In this document: positions 8,409 to 16,265 of the stretch, piece by piece
How the letters are laid out: each line of letters begins with the position of its first letter
How positions within the stretch are numbered: the stretch's first letter is position 1
NCBI RefSeq assembly: GCF_020166345.1
Contig: NZ_JAIUJS010000003.1
Coordinates: forward strand, 372,001-436,000
From: Winogradskyella vincentii
GTDB taxonomy: Bacteria > Bacteroidota > Bacteroidia > Flavobacteriales > Flavobacteriaceae
Direction: 5' to 3'
Length of the DNA stretch: 64,000 nt
Made by a program: the position numbers and the translations under genes
The notes under the pieces: model-generated
What the model saw: the letters and a program-made list of their open reading frames with translations, nothing else
Databases searched by the model: none
What the model was told of the DNA's origin: nothing

Positions 8409-9227
8409 CTAAATACTATTCTTAATTTTATTAGTAATATCATTAATTAAAGTTTGGTAAGCATCATCCAAAGCTTGTGAAATATCATAACTTATAGCTT
8501 CTGAATTTGAGCTTAACGGGATAATCTTATTGTTGTTAACATCCACTAGTTTACCACTAAACTTTAAATTCACATTTGTTATCTCACTATCCATTGAGTT
8601 TGGGCTTTGCTTTTCTTTAATTTGACCTATTACATAATTATTCAAATAATTCTTCAATTTAATATCCATAAGCCAATTTGGGTTAGCAGAATAAAATGAT
8701 TTATAGTTTTTTAAAGAATTGTCATTAAAGAATGAAATTGAAGAATTTATATTTTTTTCTTCTAAAGCAAGGGATAAATTTTGATTAAAATCAGAATCTA
8801 GTTTATAATTTGAACTAACAATAAATAATGCCAACAAGTTATTACTCAGCAATTTTTCACTTGTATTAAAAAGATTTTCTTTGGCTCTTGTTACTTTATT
8901 TTCATTGACTGTTTGAGGCGATTTATTATTGTTTGAATTACTTTTTTTAGTGCCTTCATTATTTATTTTATCAATTAATAATTTTTGTTGTTCAGAATTA
9001 GCCAGATTTAACGTGTCAATATTTGAAAAATTGGAAGAATCTCGCGCAATTGAATTTGATTCATTTTTTGTCTTTCCAGAATCTTCATCACCAATAATAA
9101 ACTCCTTAACCAATGAAAAACCATCTGATACAAGCGCTACAATTACTCCTAAGGCGACTATTATCTTATATCCAGCAACTCTAAGTCCTTTTAATTTAGA
9201 AAAAAGAATAAATTTTGGCAATCTCAT
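8409..9227 (-). CDS. Membrane-anchored protein, possibly CsgG/LpoB-like, partner of the upstream gene
   Basis: A 272-residue protein with one hydrophobic segment at about residues 18-38 (KIIVALGVIVALVS) and a long polar remainder, so a type II topology with the bulk in the periplasm is likely. Residues 55-105 are Asn/Ser/Lys-rich and look unstructured. The C-terminal half has a VNLKFSGKLVDVNNNKII-like strand pair reminiscent of CsgG/LpoB-type envelope proteins. Its start codon overlaps the stop of the upstream CsgG-like gene by 4 bp, so translation of the two is coupled. Family assignment is tentative; no enzymatic motif is visible. Confidence 0.65.
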   Translation of the reverse strand: MRLPKFILFSKLKGLRVAGYKIIVALGVIVALVSDGFSLVKEFIIGDEDSGKTKNESNSIARDSSNFSNIDTLNLANSEQQKLLIDKINNEGTKKSNSNNNKSPQTVNENKVTRAKENLFNTSEKLLSNNLLALFIVSSNYKLDSDFNQNLSLALEEKNINSSISFFNDNSLKNYKSFYSANPNWLMDIKLKNYLNNYVIGQIKEKQSPNSMDSEITNVNLKFSGKLVDVNNNKIIPLSSNSEAISYDISQALDDAYQTLINDITNKIKNSI

Positions 9228-10204
9228 TTTAATTGTTCAATAATTTCTAGGCAGGCCTTATTTTTAGAATTTAACATGTAAGCTTTTTTAGCATTTGCAA
9301 GACTTTCTTCAAATTCTTCATTAAATAATTGCATCATAGCCAAATTGTAAATTGCCGAAGATTTAGTTCTATCTTTTTTATATTCTATTGCAGCCATATC
9401 TTTTATCATTTGATAACCAGCCTCAAAATCATCGATTTCTAATAATGTTATCGCCTTTTTCAAGTCTTTATTGAATTTACTACTTGTTTGGAAGTCAATT
9501 GTATGTTCTTTAGTATGTAGTACGAACAGCTCTTTAAATTTCTTACCAATTTCAATCCTTGCCTTTTGATAAAGTGAATTTGAATCTAAATCTGCTGGTG
9601 TAGAACAATCATAAGTTGGTCCTTTTCCTTTTTCACTAGCAGACAAATTCTGAGATAGTACGATTGATGCAGTTTTCAGGTCAATAATCTTCAAATTAAT
9701 TTGCAAATCATAGAACCCAACCATTCTCTTTTGAATATTACACCCATTTTTATTTAATAAAGATTTTTCAGTTTCTATACTTTGGCCAAAATTGTCAGTC
9801 TGTATTCTCGCAAAAATCAGCAGACCAGAACCATAAAAATCTCCAAGTTTTTTAATCTGTTTTTTATCTACCAAACCACTTTGTTGAAATTTGAATTCCT
9901 TTAGTAATGCTTCCGTTTTGCCTCGATCAATTAAGGTAAGTCCATCTATACTGGTTATATTATTTGACATATCGTCATATATATCATACGAATGATTATT
10001 TTCTTCATTATTTGGATTTACAACTTCAGAAATTATAATAGTCTTAGTGTCGGCAATATTGAACTTGGGTTCAACTTCAACTTTGTAAGTTATCTTGCTC
10101 CATTCAGAATTAAAGAAGTCATCTAATTGAGCATTTGATTTATTGAAAATTAAAAGGAAAAACATAAGAGTATAGACTCTTACACAAGATGCAGAATTTA
10201 ACAT
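9224..10204 (-). CDS. Secreted CsgG-like protein with C-terminal TPR-type helices
   Basis: A 326-residue exported protein: signal peptide about 1-25 (VYTLMFFLLIFNKSNAQ), then a CsgG/HfaB-like alpha/beta domain, seen in the pattern of an early TIIISEV strand, LIDRGKTEALLKEF, GSGLLIFARI and LQINLKIIDLKTASIV. The last 90 residues form helical repeats (DFEAGYQMIKDMA..., AIYNLAMMQLFNEEFEESLANAKKAY) of the TPR kind. CsgG itself is the curli secretion pore and has a lipobox; this protein lacks one, so a soluble periplasmic or peripheral outer-membrane role is more likely. It is translationally coupled to the next gene. Substrate or partner unknown. Confidence 0.72.
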   Translation of the reverse strand: MLNSASCVRVYTLMFFLLIFNKSNAQLDDFFNSEWSKITYKVEVEPKFNIADTKTIIISEVVNPNNEENNHSYDIYDDMSNNITSIDGLTLIDRGKTEALLKEFKFQQSGLVDKKQIKKLGDFYGSGLLIFARIQTDNFGQSIETEKSLLNKNGCNIQKRMVGFYDLQINLKIIDLKTASIVLSQNLSASEKGKGPTYDCSTPADLDSNSLYQKARIEIGKKFKELFVLHTKEHTIDFQTSSKFNKDLKKAITLLEIDDFEAGYQMIKDMAAIEYKKDRTKSSAIYNLAMMQLFNEEFEESLANAKKAYMLNSKNKACLEIIEQLK

Positions 10205-10343
10205 ACGAGGGTTAGGAATTTGATTAATAGCTGCTTAAAGATAAAAATTAATTTTAAAAATCAGTATTTTACTACATTTTTTAAACTGAAGAATCTCTAT
10301 TTAATCAACTCAAATGATAGAATAACCTCTTAAAATATATTTT

Positions 10344-11897
10344 TTAATCCTCAGGTGGATAACCATGTATTTCCTCAAATTTCTCATCAAAATTAGCTCG
10401 CAGATAAGAGTTTAATTTCTTTTTGTAGTCATCTTTTAACCACTTCAAGAAATTGTGGGTGCTTTTACTTATGCATTTGGCATAAATCTCAATTCTTTGA
10501 TTTATATCATCTTTAAGAAGTTTTGCTAAAGCGATAGCATCATATACATCTTCACTGTTTTCTATACAGATTTTAGCGTGATGTTCTATAGACCGTTCAA
10601 GTACCACCTTTGACGATTCACCAGCATCCACAGCATCTTTGTAGCATTGACGAATATCAAAATAGGTGTCTTCTGATTTAGAAAATTCACCTTTAATTTC
10701 ATCTGCCAATTCATGCTTAAAATTAGCCTCAATTGCTTCATCACTTTTAATACGATCTGCATACCAATTAGGTGATTTAAATATTAATTTCCAGTCTAGG
10801 TCAGCTCCCCAAGGTCCAAAACGATACAAGTTATTCCCTAAATCTATTATGGTAAATTTTGATTTATTGTTTAAAATTCTGGATCCTCTTCCTACCATCT
10901 GGTAGTACAACGTAAGAGACTTTGTTGCTCTGTTTAAAAGTATAGTGTCAATTGTAGGTTCATCAAAACCAGTAGTAAGGATACTTACCGAGGTTAAGAT
11001 TGCATCTGGTGTTTCATGAAACCAATCTAAAATTTGTTTTCTCTGTTTTTTTGTTGCGGTATTATCTAAATGCATTATGGGCAAACCAGCTTGCCTAAAA
11101 GCGTAATATATGCTTATAGATGTATTGATTCCATTATTGAAAATTAGGGTCTTCTTCCCTAGCGAATGCTTTTTATATGCATCTATGGTTTTTTGAAGCA
11201 TTGCAGGACTTGTATATAAATCTTCTGATGATTTAACTGTATAATCACCATTAGAACCAACCTCTAAAGATGTTAGTCCCATGTCGTACGCATAGGTTTC
11301 TGCTCTCGCCAAGAACTCGTTTTCTATAAGGTTCTCAATAGTTTCACCCGCAATTAACTCATTATAATTGTCCTTCATTGGTAAGTCCTTATTAGAACTT
11401 AAAGGGGTTGCCGTAACACCTAATATGAATGATTTTTCAAAGAACTTGAATAATTTGGTAAATGAATTATAGTGTGCCTCATCAATAATTACAAGACCAA
11501 CATCAGAAATGTCTAGTATATTATCGTTTAACCTGTTATTTAATGTCTCAACCATGGCAACAAAACAAGAATACTCAGCCTGATCGTCTAGATTTGCCTT
11601 GCTACTTACAATCTTATTGGTTACACCAAAACTAGTTAGCATTTTAGAAGTCTGATTACAAAGCTCAATACGGTGCGTCATTACCAAAACCTTTTTATCA
11701 TGGTTTTTCAGGTATTGACGAACCATTTCAGAGAAAATAACCGTCTTCCCTCCTCCGGTTGGTAATTGATACAACAAATGATAATCGTCTGGAGCTGTAT
11801 CAAATTTTTCGAAAATTTTACTAATAGCACCTTGTTGGTAGTCGTATAATTCTTTGTCAGTCTTCCTTTCTTGGACCGCTTGATTGTCTTGAGACAT
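10344..11897 (-). CDS. DEAD/DEAH-box SF2 helicase, paralogue 1
   Basis: A 517-residue superfamily II helicase. Walker A is PTGGGKT (46-52), Walker B IIDEAHYNSF (DEAH at 139-142), motif III GVTATPLSS (about 160-168), and motif VI QMVGRGSR. This is the RecQ/type-III-restriction-like ATPase core; the C-terminal 130 residues are a family-specific helical part with IENSEDVYDA. It is closely related along its whole length to the helicase at 30519-32027. No nuclease or methylase domain is attached and none lies nearby, so a restriction role is not supported. A TATTTTTG -7 box sits 25 bp upstream, so it is probably a single-gene unit. Confidence 0.9.
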   Translation of the reverse strand: MSQDNQAVQERKTDKELYDYQQGAISKIFEKFDTAPDDYHLLYQLPTGGGKTVIFSEMVRQYLKNHDKKVLVMTHRIELCNQTSKMLTSFGVTNKIVSSKANLDDQAEYSCFVAMVETLNNRLNDNILDISDVGLVIIDEAHYNSFTKLFKFFEKSFILGVTATPLSSNKDLPMKDNYNELIAGETIENLIENEFLARAETYAYDMGLTSLEVGSNGDYTVKSSEDLYTSPAMLQKTIDAYKKHSLGKKTLIFNNGINTSISIYYAFRQAGLPIMHLDNTATKKQRKQILDWFHETPDAILTSVSILTTGFDEPTIDTILLNRATKSLTLYYQMVGRGSRILNNKSKFTIIDLGNNLYRFGPWGADLDWKLIFKSPNWYADRIKSDEAIEANFKHELADEIKGEFSKSEDTYFDIRQCYKDAVDAGESSKVVLERSIEHHAKICIENSEDVYDAIALAKLLKDDINQRIEIYAKCISKSTHNFLKWLKDDYKKKLNSYLRANFDEKFEEIHGYPPED

Positions 11898-11922
11898 ACT
11901 ATGGTTGTTAATTATTGAGGCA

Positions 11923-11930
11923 CAAAAATA
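11923..11930 (-). promoter_or_regulatory. -7 box of helicase 1
   Basis: TATTTTTG on the minus strand, matching the Bacteroidota TAnnTTTG consensus, 25 bp before the helicase start. No TTG was found at the -33 position. Confidence 0.55.
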
Positions 11931-11936
11931 GTCTAT

Positions 11937-11952
11937 TTTAACAGATGTTAAA
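11937..11952. promoter_or_regulatory. Operator-like palindrome between divergent promoters
   Basis: TTTAACA and TGTTAAA flank two bases. The element lies just upstream of the helicase -7 box and about 20 bp upstream of the M23 peptidase -33 element, so a bound protein could touch both promoters. Function is inferred only. Confidence 0.35.
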
Positions 11953-11957
11953 GCGAT

Positions 11958-11987
11958 TTGCGTTCAACAATAATTGTGTTATTTTTG
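11958..11987 (+). promoter_or_regulatory. Promoter of the M23/LysM peptidase gene
   Basis: TTG (11958-11960), 19 bp, then TATTTTTG (11980-11987): a full match to the Bacteroidota -33/-7 promoter. The start codon follows 32 bp later. Confidence 0.72.
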
Positions 11988-12018
11988 CGTTCGTTCAGTT
12001 TGAACATTTAAACAAAAA

Positions 12019-12957
12019 ATGAAAAACTCCCTTTTAAGTTTTATATGTCTTGTTTTTGCACTCTGTGTTTATGCACAGGAAAAACCATCTCATAGGAGCT
12101 TAAAAATTAAACTTCCTGTGGCTTCATTGAATAAAATAGCGAATCCAAATGAAGTTGAAATTCCTCTTGTTGAAAAGGATTCTATTCTAAAAAAGGAACC
12201 AGTGATAGACATAAAATCAGATCACTGGGATACAAGGGTTTACAATCCGTATAAAGACATTGCGCCTGATTATCCGATTAAAATAAACTTTGATGATACT
12301 ATCTATGCATCACCAATTCTAAAGGAAAAAGTTGTTACTTCTAGATATGGCTGGCGTCGAGGCCGACCTCATAAGGGCATTGATATAGATTTAGTTACTG
12401 GAGACAGTGTAGTATCAATGCTAGATGGTATAGTACGTTTTGCAAGATATAGTAGAGGTCATGGTAAAACTGTTGTTGTTAGACATTACAATGGTTTGGA
12501 AACAACATATGCTCATCTTTCTCATATTGGAGTAAAGGCAAACGACAGTGTTTCTAAAGGACAATACATTGGAAAAGGTGGTAATACTGGCAACTCTAGA
12601 GGTAGTCATTTACATCTTGTAACTAGTTTCAAAGGTGAATATATTCACCCTGAATATCTATTTGAAATTAATAAAGACAATAAAGTACGTTCTAAAGAGC
12701 TTTGGGTAACACGTAAGTGGACAAGAACGAGATATCATAACTCTAGACGACTAGCTAAACTTTCGCTGTATGAAACTGAGGAAGAAGCTCGTAAGAGTTT
12801 AATTAAACAAACAAAGGTTTATATTGTTAGAAAAGGAGATACATTATCTAGAATCTCCAAGCGTAATAACATAACAATAGCTTCTATTTGTAAAACGAAC
12901 TCCATTAGAAAAAGCTCTACTTTAAGAATTGGACAAAAGCTAATATTAGAGCTTTAA
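12019..12957 (+). CDS. M23 family metallopeptidase with C-terminal LysM domain
   Basis: A 312-residue exported protein (signal peptide about 1-19, ending VYAQ). The M23 LytM-type domain covers about 100-215: zinc ligands H118 and D122 (RPHKGIDID), catalytic H166 (TYAH) and H197-L-H199 (GSHLH). A LysM repeat, YIVRKGDTLSRISKRNN..., covers about 268-312 and would bind peptidoglycan. The protein should cut or remodel cell-wall cross-links in the periplasm; Ser/Gly context at the last motif (GSHLHLV rather than GPHLHF) is a mild variation. All metal ligands are intact, so activity is expected, unlike the degenerate NlpD/EnvC activators. Its 3' end overlaps the convergent GyrI-like gene by 12 bp. 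Confidence 0.92.
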   Translation: MKNSLLSFICLVFALCVYAQEKPSHRSLKIKLPVASLNKIANPNEVEIPLVEKDSILKKEPVIDIKSDHWDTRVYNPYKDIAPDYPIKINFDDTIYASPILKEKVVTSRYGWRRGRPHKGIDIDLVTGDSVVSMLDGIVRFARYSRGHGKTVVVRHYNGLETTYAHLSHIGVKANDSVSKGQYIGKGGNTGNSRGSHLHLVTSFKGEYIHPEYLFEINKDNKVRSKELWVTRKWTRTRYHNSRRLAKLSLYETEEEARKSLIKQTKVYIVRKGDTLSRISKRNNITIASICKTNSIRKSSTLRIGQKLILEL

Positions 12958-13413
12958 TTTTATAGGTAAATAAACGTCCTCTTCAGACTTATCACTATTA
13001 TTGATATATTTTTTTCCCATCACTTGAAAATGAGGCCTGCTATCTACTTCATAGCCAGAATTTGGTAACCACTCAGACAATATTTCACGGTATAATGCAC
13101 CAGCATCCATTCCCTTTAGAACAAAAACTGCATACTCGCCTGCAGGAATAGTTAGGCCACTCAATCCTTCTGGAATATTATTTAAGTCAGACACTTCTGC
13201 ACATGCCCAAATATCAAAAGCCAATTTAGTATTAGAAAAGTCTTTATAGTCCTGCAGAGCAATAAGTTCTTCATTTAGAGTATTGGTCACCTTGAATTTA
13301 ATTGGGATAAATTTCTTCCAAAGCGAAATAATATTATCCACTTGGCCATGATGCATACTACCTCGCATTCCTATGAGGTGTTTTTCACCAATTGTCTTAA
13401 TTGTTGGATTCAA
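12946..13413 (-). CDS. GyrI-like / AraC effector-binding domain protein
   Basis: A 155-residue stand-alone small-molecule-binding domain. The pattern GLSGLTIPAGEYAVFVLKG, a following helix ending EILSEWLPNSGY, and the closing strand DVYLPIKLKL are typical of GyrI-like proteins, which bind hydrophobic ligands or toxins in a cleft of two SHS2 repeats. There is no DNA-binding domain, so it is not itself a regulator. Seven bases separate it from the upstream cold-shock gene, so both are likely on one mRNA. It could buffer a toxic compound or hydrolyse one; the substrate is unknown. Confidence 0.82.
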   Translation of the reverse strand: MNPTIKTIGEKHLIGMRGSMHHGQVDNIISLWKKFIPIKFKVTNTLNEELIALQDYKDFSNTKLAFDIWACAEVSDLNNIPEGLSGLTIPAGEYAVFVLKGMDAGALYREILSEWLPNSGYEVDSRPHFQVMGKKYINNSDKSEEDVYLPIKLKL

Positions 13414-13420
13414 TAGTTGA

Positions 13421-13879
13421 CTACGATTTTTTAACTCTCACAGCATTCATTCCCCTTTGTCCTTTCTCAAGTTCAAAAGTAACTTTATCATTTTCAATTA
13501 TCTCATCGATTATTCCACTAACGTGGGTGAAGTATTTCTCGTTTGTTTCTGTATCTATTATAAAACCAAATCCCTTTGAGCTGTCGTAAAAAGAAACCTT
13601 ACCTTTTCTAATCGGATCAAACTCTTCCTCATCACCTTCTTCCTTTTTCGGAATACCGATTTCAATATTTTCGGCCTTTACTTTCACTTTCATAGAAGGA
13701 TCTGGAGGTGTATCAGTTAAGTTGCCATTATAATCTACGTAAGCTATTGGTATTCCCTGAGACCCACCTTCTTCCTTGGCAAGTTTACGCGCTTCCATTT
13801 TTTTGCGTTTGTCTTCACGCTTTTTTAATCTCTTTTTTTCTTTTTCACTTTTACTAAATGTCTGTTGTGATCTACCCAT
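13421..13879 (-). CDS. Cold-shock-domain protein with basic N-terminal extension
   Basis: A 152-residue nucleic-acid-binding protein. The C-terminal 60 residues are a cold-shock domain: KGKVSFYDSSKGFGFI (RNP1 KGFGFI) and YFTHVSGI (RNP2-like). The N-terminal 40 residues are extremely lysine/arginine-rich (SKSEKEKKRLKKREDKRKK), giving extra RNA affinity, and a Pro/Glu-rich linker joins the parts. Such extended forms are common in Bacteroidota and are thought to act as RNA chaperones. A 170-bp untranslated stretch lies upstream to 14050, which could hold a temperature-responsive leader; I saw no clear structure in it. Confidence 0.9.
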   Translation of the reverse strand: MGRSQQTFSKSEKEKKRLKKREDKRKKMEARKLAKEEGGSQGIPIAYVDYNGNLTDTPPDPSMKVKVKAENIEIGIPKKEEGDEEEFDPIRKGKVSFYDSSKGFGFIIDTETNEKYFTHVSGIIDEIIENDKVTFELEKGQRGMNAVRVKKS

Positions 13880-14049
13880 GTAATGATTTAAAATTAATAT
13901 TCACTCGCTTAAGAAAATACTAATAATGATTACTGGATAACTTACGAAACAGAAAATCTTAAAATACCGAAAAAATAACTTGGAATACTTGTTACTTGTG
14001 AGGTGTACCTTCAATAAACTTAATGTAAAGGTACAGTTTCTTTTTAAAA

Positions 14050-15330
14050 TTAAATGTACTCTGAAGATAAGTTTTCAACAACAAGGCCATCCTCTAAACT
14101 CATGATTAAACCTTGAGCAGCCCGTTCACCTGACAGCATCGCTGCATTTAATGATCCATTTAATAAATGGTCTCCGGCTAAATATATGTTTGGCTTCAAT
14201 TGTGTTTCAGTTGGTGAAATCTCGTATTGCAAATATTCCAAGTCTGGTAAAGCCTGCTTTATATGGTAGGTTTTGATAAATTTTAAAACTTCAATATTGC
14301 AATATTTTTTCAGATCTTGTTCTACCCTCTGAGTTAGTTGTTGCGCATTTAATTGATGCTCTTTCACTACAGTGACAGAAAGCAGTTCATTTTCACCTCT
14401 AGAAGATGTCTTGATACTATTATGAAAAAAGATATTATTAATTAGGGCATCATCGTCAGCCACCAAACCGATTAGAGGCTTATCAATGTTACGTTTATCG
14501 ACTTCAAAATATAAACAATAACAAGATTTCCACTGCTGTTCCTGATCCTTTAAATTTGAAATAAATTGACTTGGTGAAGTGGCAATAATTGTGAAATGTG
14601 TATCTAAAACTTCACCACTATCTAATACTATTTTATTGTCTTCTACAGATTTTACCTTAGTGTTAAATCTAAATTGGGTATGTTTAAGTTGGTTTTTAAT
14701 TTGATTAGGTATTGCTCCGATTCCAGCTTTTGGAAGTGTTGCAGACCCTTCTCCAAACATCTTATAAACAAACTCAAACATAATACTGAGGGTTCTGAGT
14801 TCAGGTTCTAAAAATATTCCTGAGAAAAATGGCTTAAAGAAATTATCAATTATCTTGTCTGAAAATCCATAATCCTTTAAATATTCTAGAGTAGATTTTG
14901 ATTTTTCCTGAAAAATTTGATTTATGGATTTCTTTTTTAATTGCCTGTTTAACTTCAATATTTTTATTTTGTCACTTAGTGTCCCAACTGATGCCATTAA
15001 CGTTGGTAACAACAAACCTAAATTACGACTTGGATCTCCTATGGTTTGTGACTTAGCATTAGTAAAAATGGTTGCACCTGGTAAAAATTTTTGAAGGTCT
15101 AAGTCATTATAATCTAACTGCTCTTGAGCTTTTGGATAAGCATCGAGTAATACTTGAAAACCATGATCTAATTGATATCCATCTACAATGTCCGTTTTAA
15201 CTCTACCTCCAACATTATCGGAAGATTCAAGAATAATTGGCCTATAACCATTAGCTTCTAAAGTTTTAGCTGCTATTAATCCGCTAATTCCAGCACCAAT
15301 AATGTGAATTATATATTCCTCTCTTTCCAT
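14050..15330 (-). CDS. FAD-dependent amine oxidase / phytoene-desaturase-like oxidoreductase
   Basis: A 426-residue flavoenzyme. The N-terminal dinucleotide motif IIGAGISGLIAAKTLEANGY (about 9-28) with the downstream acidic ILESSDNVGGRV binds FAD, and the C-terminal LAGDHLLNGSLNAAMLSGER contacts the flavin ring. The overall plan is that of the flavin-containing amine oxidase/protoporphyrinogen oxidase/carotenoid desaturase superfamily. The substrate cannot be read from sequence. It starts one base after the stop of the small exported protein upstream, so the two are co-translated. Confidence 0.87.
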   Translation of the reverse strand: MEREEYIIHIIGAGISGLIAAKTLEANGYRPIILESSDNVGGRVKTDIVDGYQLDHGFQVLLDAYPKAQEQLDYNDLDLQKFLPGATIFTNAKSQTIGDPSRNLGLLLPTLMASVGTLSDKIKILKLNRQLKKKSINQIFQEKSKSTLEYLKDYGFSDKIIDNFFKPFFSGIFLEPELRTLSIMFEFVYKMFGEGSATLPKAGIGAIPNQIKNQLKHTQFRFNTKVKSVEDNKIVLDSGEVLDTHFTIIATSPSQFISNLKDQEQQWKSCYCLYFEVDKRNIDKPLIGLVADDDALINNIFFHNSIKTSSRGENELLSVTVVKEHQLNAQQLTQRVEQDLKKYCNIEVLKFIKTYHIKQALPDLEYLQYEISPTETQLKPNIYLAGDHLLNGSLNAAMLSGERAAQGLIMSLEDGLVVENLSSEYI

Positions 15331-15331
15331 T

Positions 15332-15832
15332 TTATTTTCTAACGATTGTACCTATATATTCTATTTCTTCATTCAATGAATAAACCTTCAAAAAAGCCTT
15401 ACCATTTGGCATTATTCTAATATTGAATTGAAATGACAATTCTCCAGAAGTAGCGTCAAATGACAGTTCTACTGATTGGTTTTCATCATTGGTTTGCACT
15501 TTGTAATTCTTAATTCTGTCCTTTTCAAATGAAACAACACTAGATTTAGAACTTTTAATAGGTATTAATGACCCAGATAATTTGTTTTTAATAATGGATA
15601 CCTTACTATAGTTTTTTTTGCGATGTGAACCATCATAAACCATGAGAGATCTAAACTCATATGAGTTACTTTCTATAATTGTCTTATTTCTCTCATATGT
15701 TTTTTCAAGTGTACTATTATCTCCTTTATGGGTTTGAGCTGTCATACCTGAAATTGAAAAAATAAGAATGATAAAAACTAATGAGATTGATTTTAAGGAT
15801 TCATTAAATAGGTTTTTCATTTGTATACTCAA
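15332..15832 (-). CDS. Small exported protein of unknown function, 166 aa
   Basis: I do not recognise the family. A signal peptide is clear (hydrophobic run SLVFIILIFSISGMTAQ, residues 17-33). The mature 130 residues read as beta strands (SVVSFEKDRIKNYKVQ, VELSFDATSGELSFQFNIRI), suggesting a small beta-sandwich or barrel in the periplasm. M5 (15820) is an alternative start. It ends one base before the FAD oxidoreductase, so they form a unit. Confidence 0.7.
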   Translation of the reverse strand: MSIQMKNLFNESLKSISLVFIILIFSISGMTAQTHKGDNSTLEKTYERNKTIIESNSYEFRSLMVYDGSHRKKNYSKVSIIKNKLSGSLIPIKSSKSSVVSFEKDRIKNYKVQTNDENQSVELSFDATSGELSFQFNIRIMPNGKAFLKVYSLNEEIEYIGTIVRK

Positions 15833-15948
15833 AGTATTTTAAGATTGGTTCCATTTATATAACATGCTAAAGATAATTAATAGATTTTGAGTATTAATAT
15901 TTTTTATTAAAAGCTGTTAAAAACACGCTCTAAAATACAATTCTCATG

Positions 15949-15956
15949 TATTTTTG
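15949..15956 (+). promoter_or_regulatory. -7 box of the DUF3817/MscS operon
   Basis: TATTTTTG, an exact TAnnTTTG match, 16 bp before the ATG at 15972. Its presence argues against an upstream TTG start at 15954, which would lie inside the box. Confidence 0.55.
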
Positions 15957-15971
15957 TACAAATATTTTCTA

Positions 15972-16265
15972 ATGACAAAACTGTTGCCATTATTCAGAAT
16001 TACTGCTGTTCTCGAAGGGCTTTCATACATTTTATTACTTTTCATTGCAGTGCCTATCAAATATTTACAAGATGACCCACAATTTGTAAAAATGCTAGGT
16101 ATGCCACATGGTTTATTTTTTATGGCTTATATAGTCCTTGCGGTAATGCTTGGTGCTGAATTAAAATGGCCTAACAGAACATTATTTATTGTCCTTGTTG
16201 CCGCAATAATTCCTTTTGGAACTTTCTATATTGATAAAAAATATTTAAGAAATGAAAACGCTTAG
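15972..16265 (+). CDS. DUF3817 small membrane protein
   Basis: A 97-residue inner-membrane protein when started at ATG 15972. Three hydrophobic segments and the motifs LFRITAVLEGLSYILLLF, GMPHGLFFMAYI and the closing IPFGTFYIDKKYL match DUF3817. The family has no firm function. I prefer this start to the longer TTG-started frame from 15954 because a -7 promoter box covers that codon and the family begins at this methionine. The stop overlaps the following channel gene by 14 bp, so the two are co-translated. Confidence 0.87.
   Translation: MTKLLPLFRITAVLEGLSYILLLFIAVPIKYLQDDPQFVKMLGMPHGLFFMAYIVLAVMLGAELKWPNRTLFIVLVAAIIPFGTFYIDKKYLRNENA

Noticed and set aside
10344-11897. Restriction or defence system built on helicase 1
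   Set aside because: No nuclease, methylase or other defence domain is attached or adjacent, and a paralogue sits alone 18.6 kb away; position near the PycTM-like operon is not enough.
15954-15971. TTG start upstream of DUF3817
   Set aside because: The codon is inside a perfect -7 promoter box and the extra six residues are not part of the family; ATG 15972 is used.
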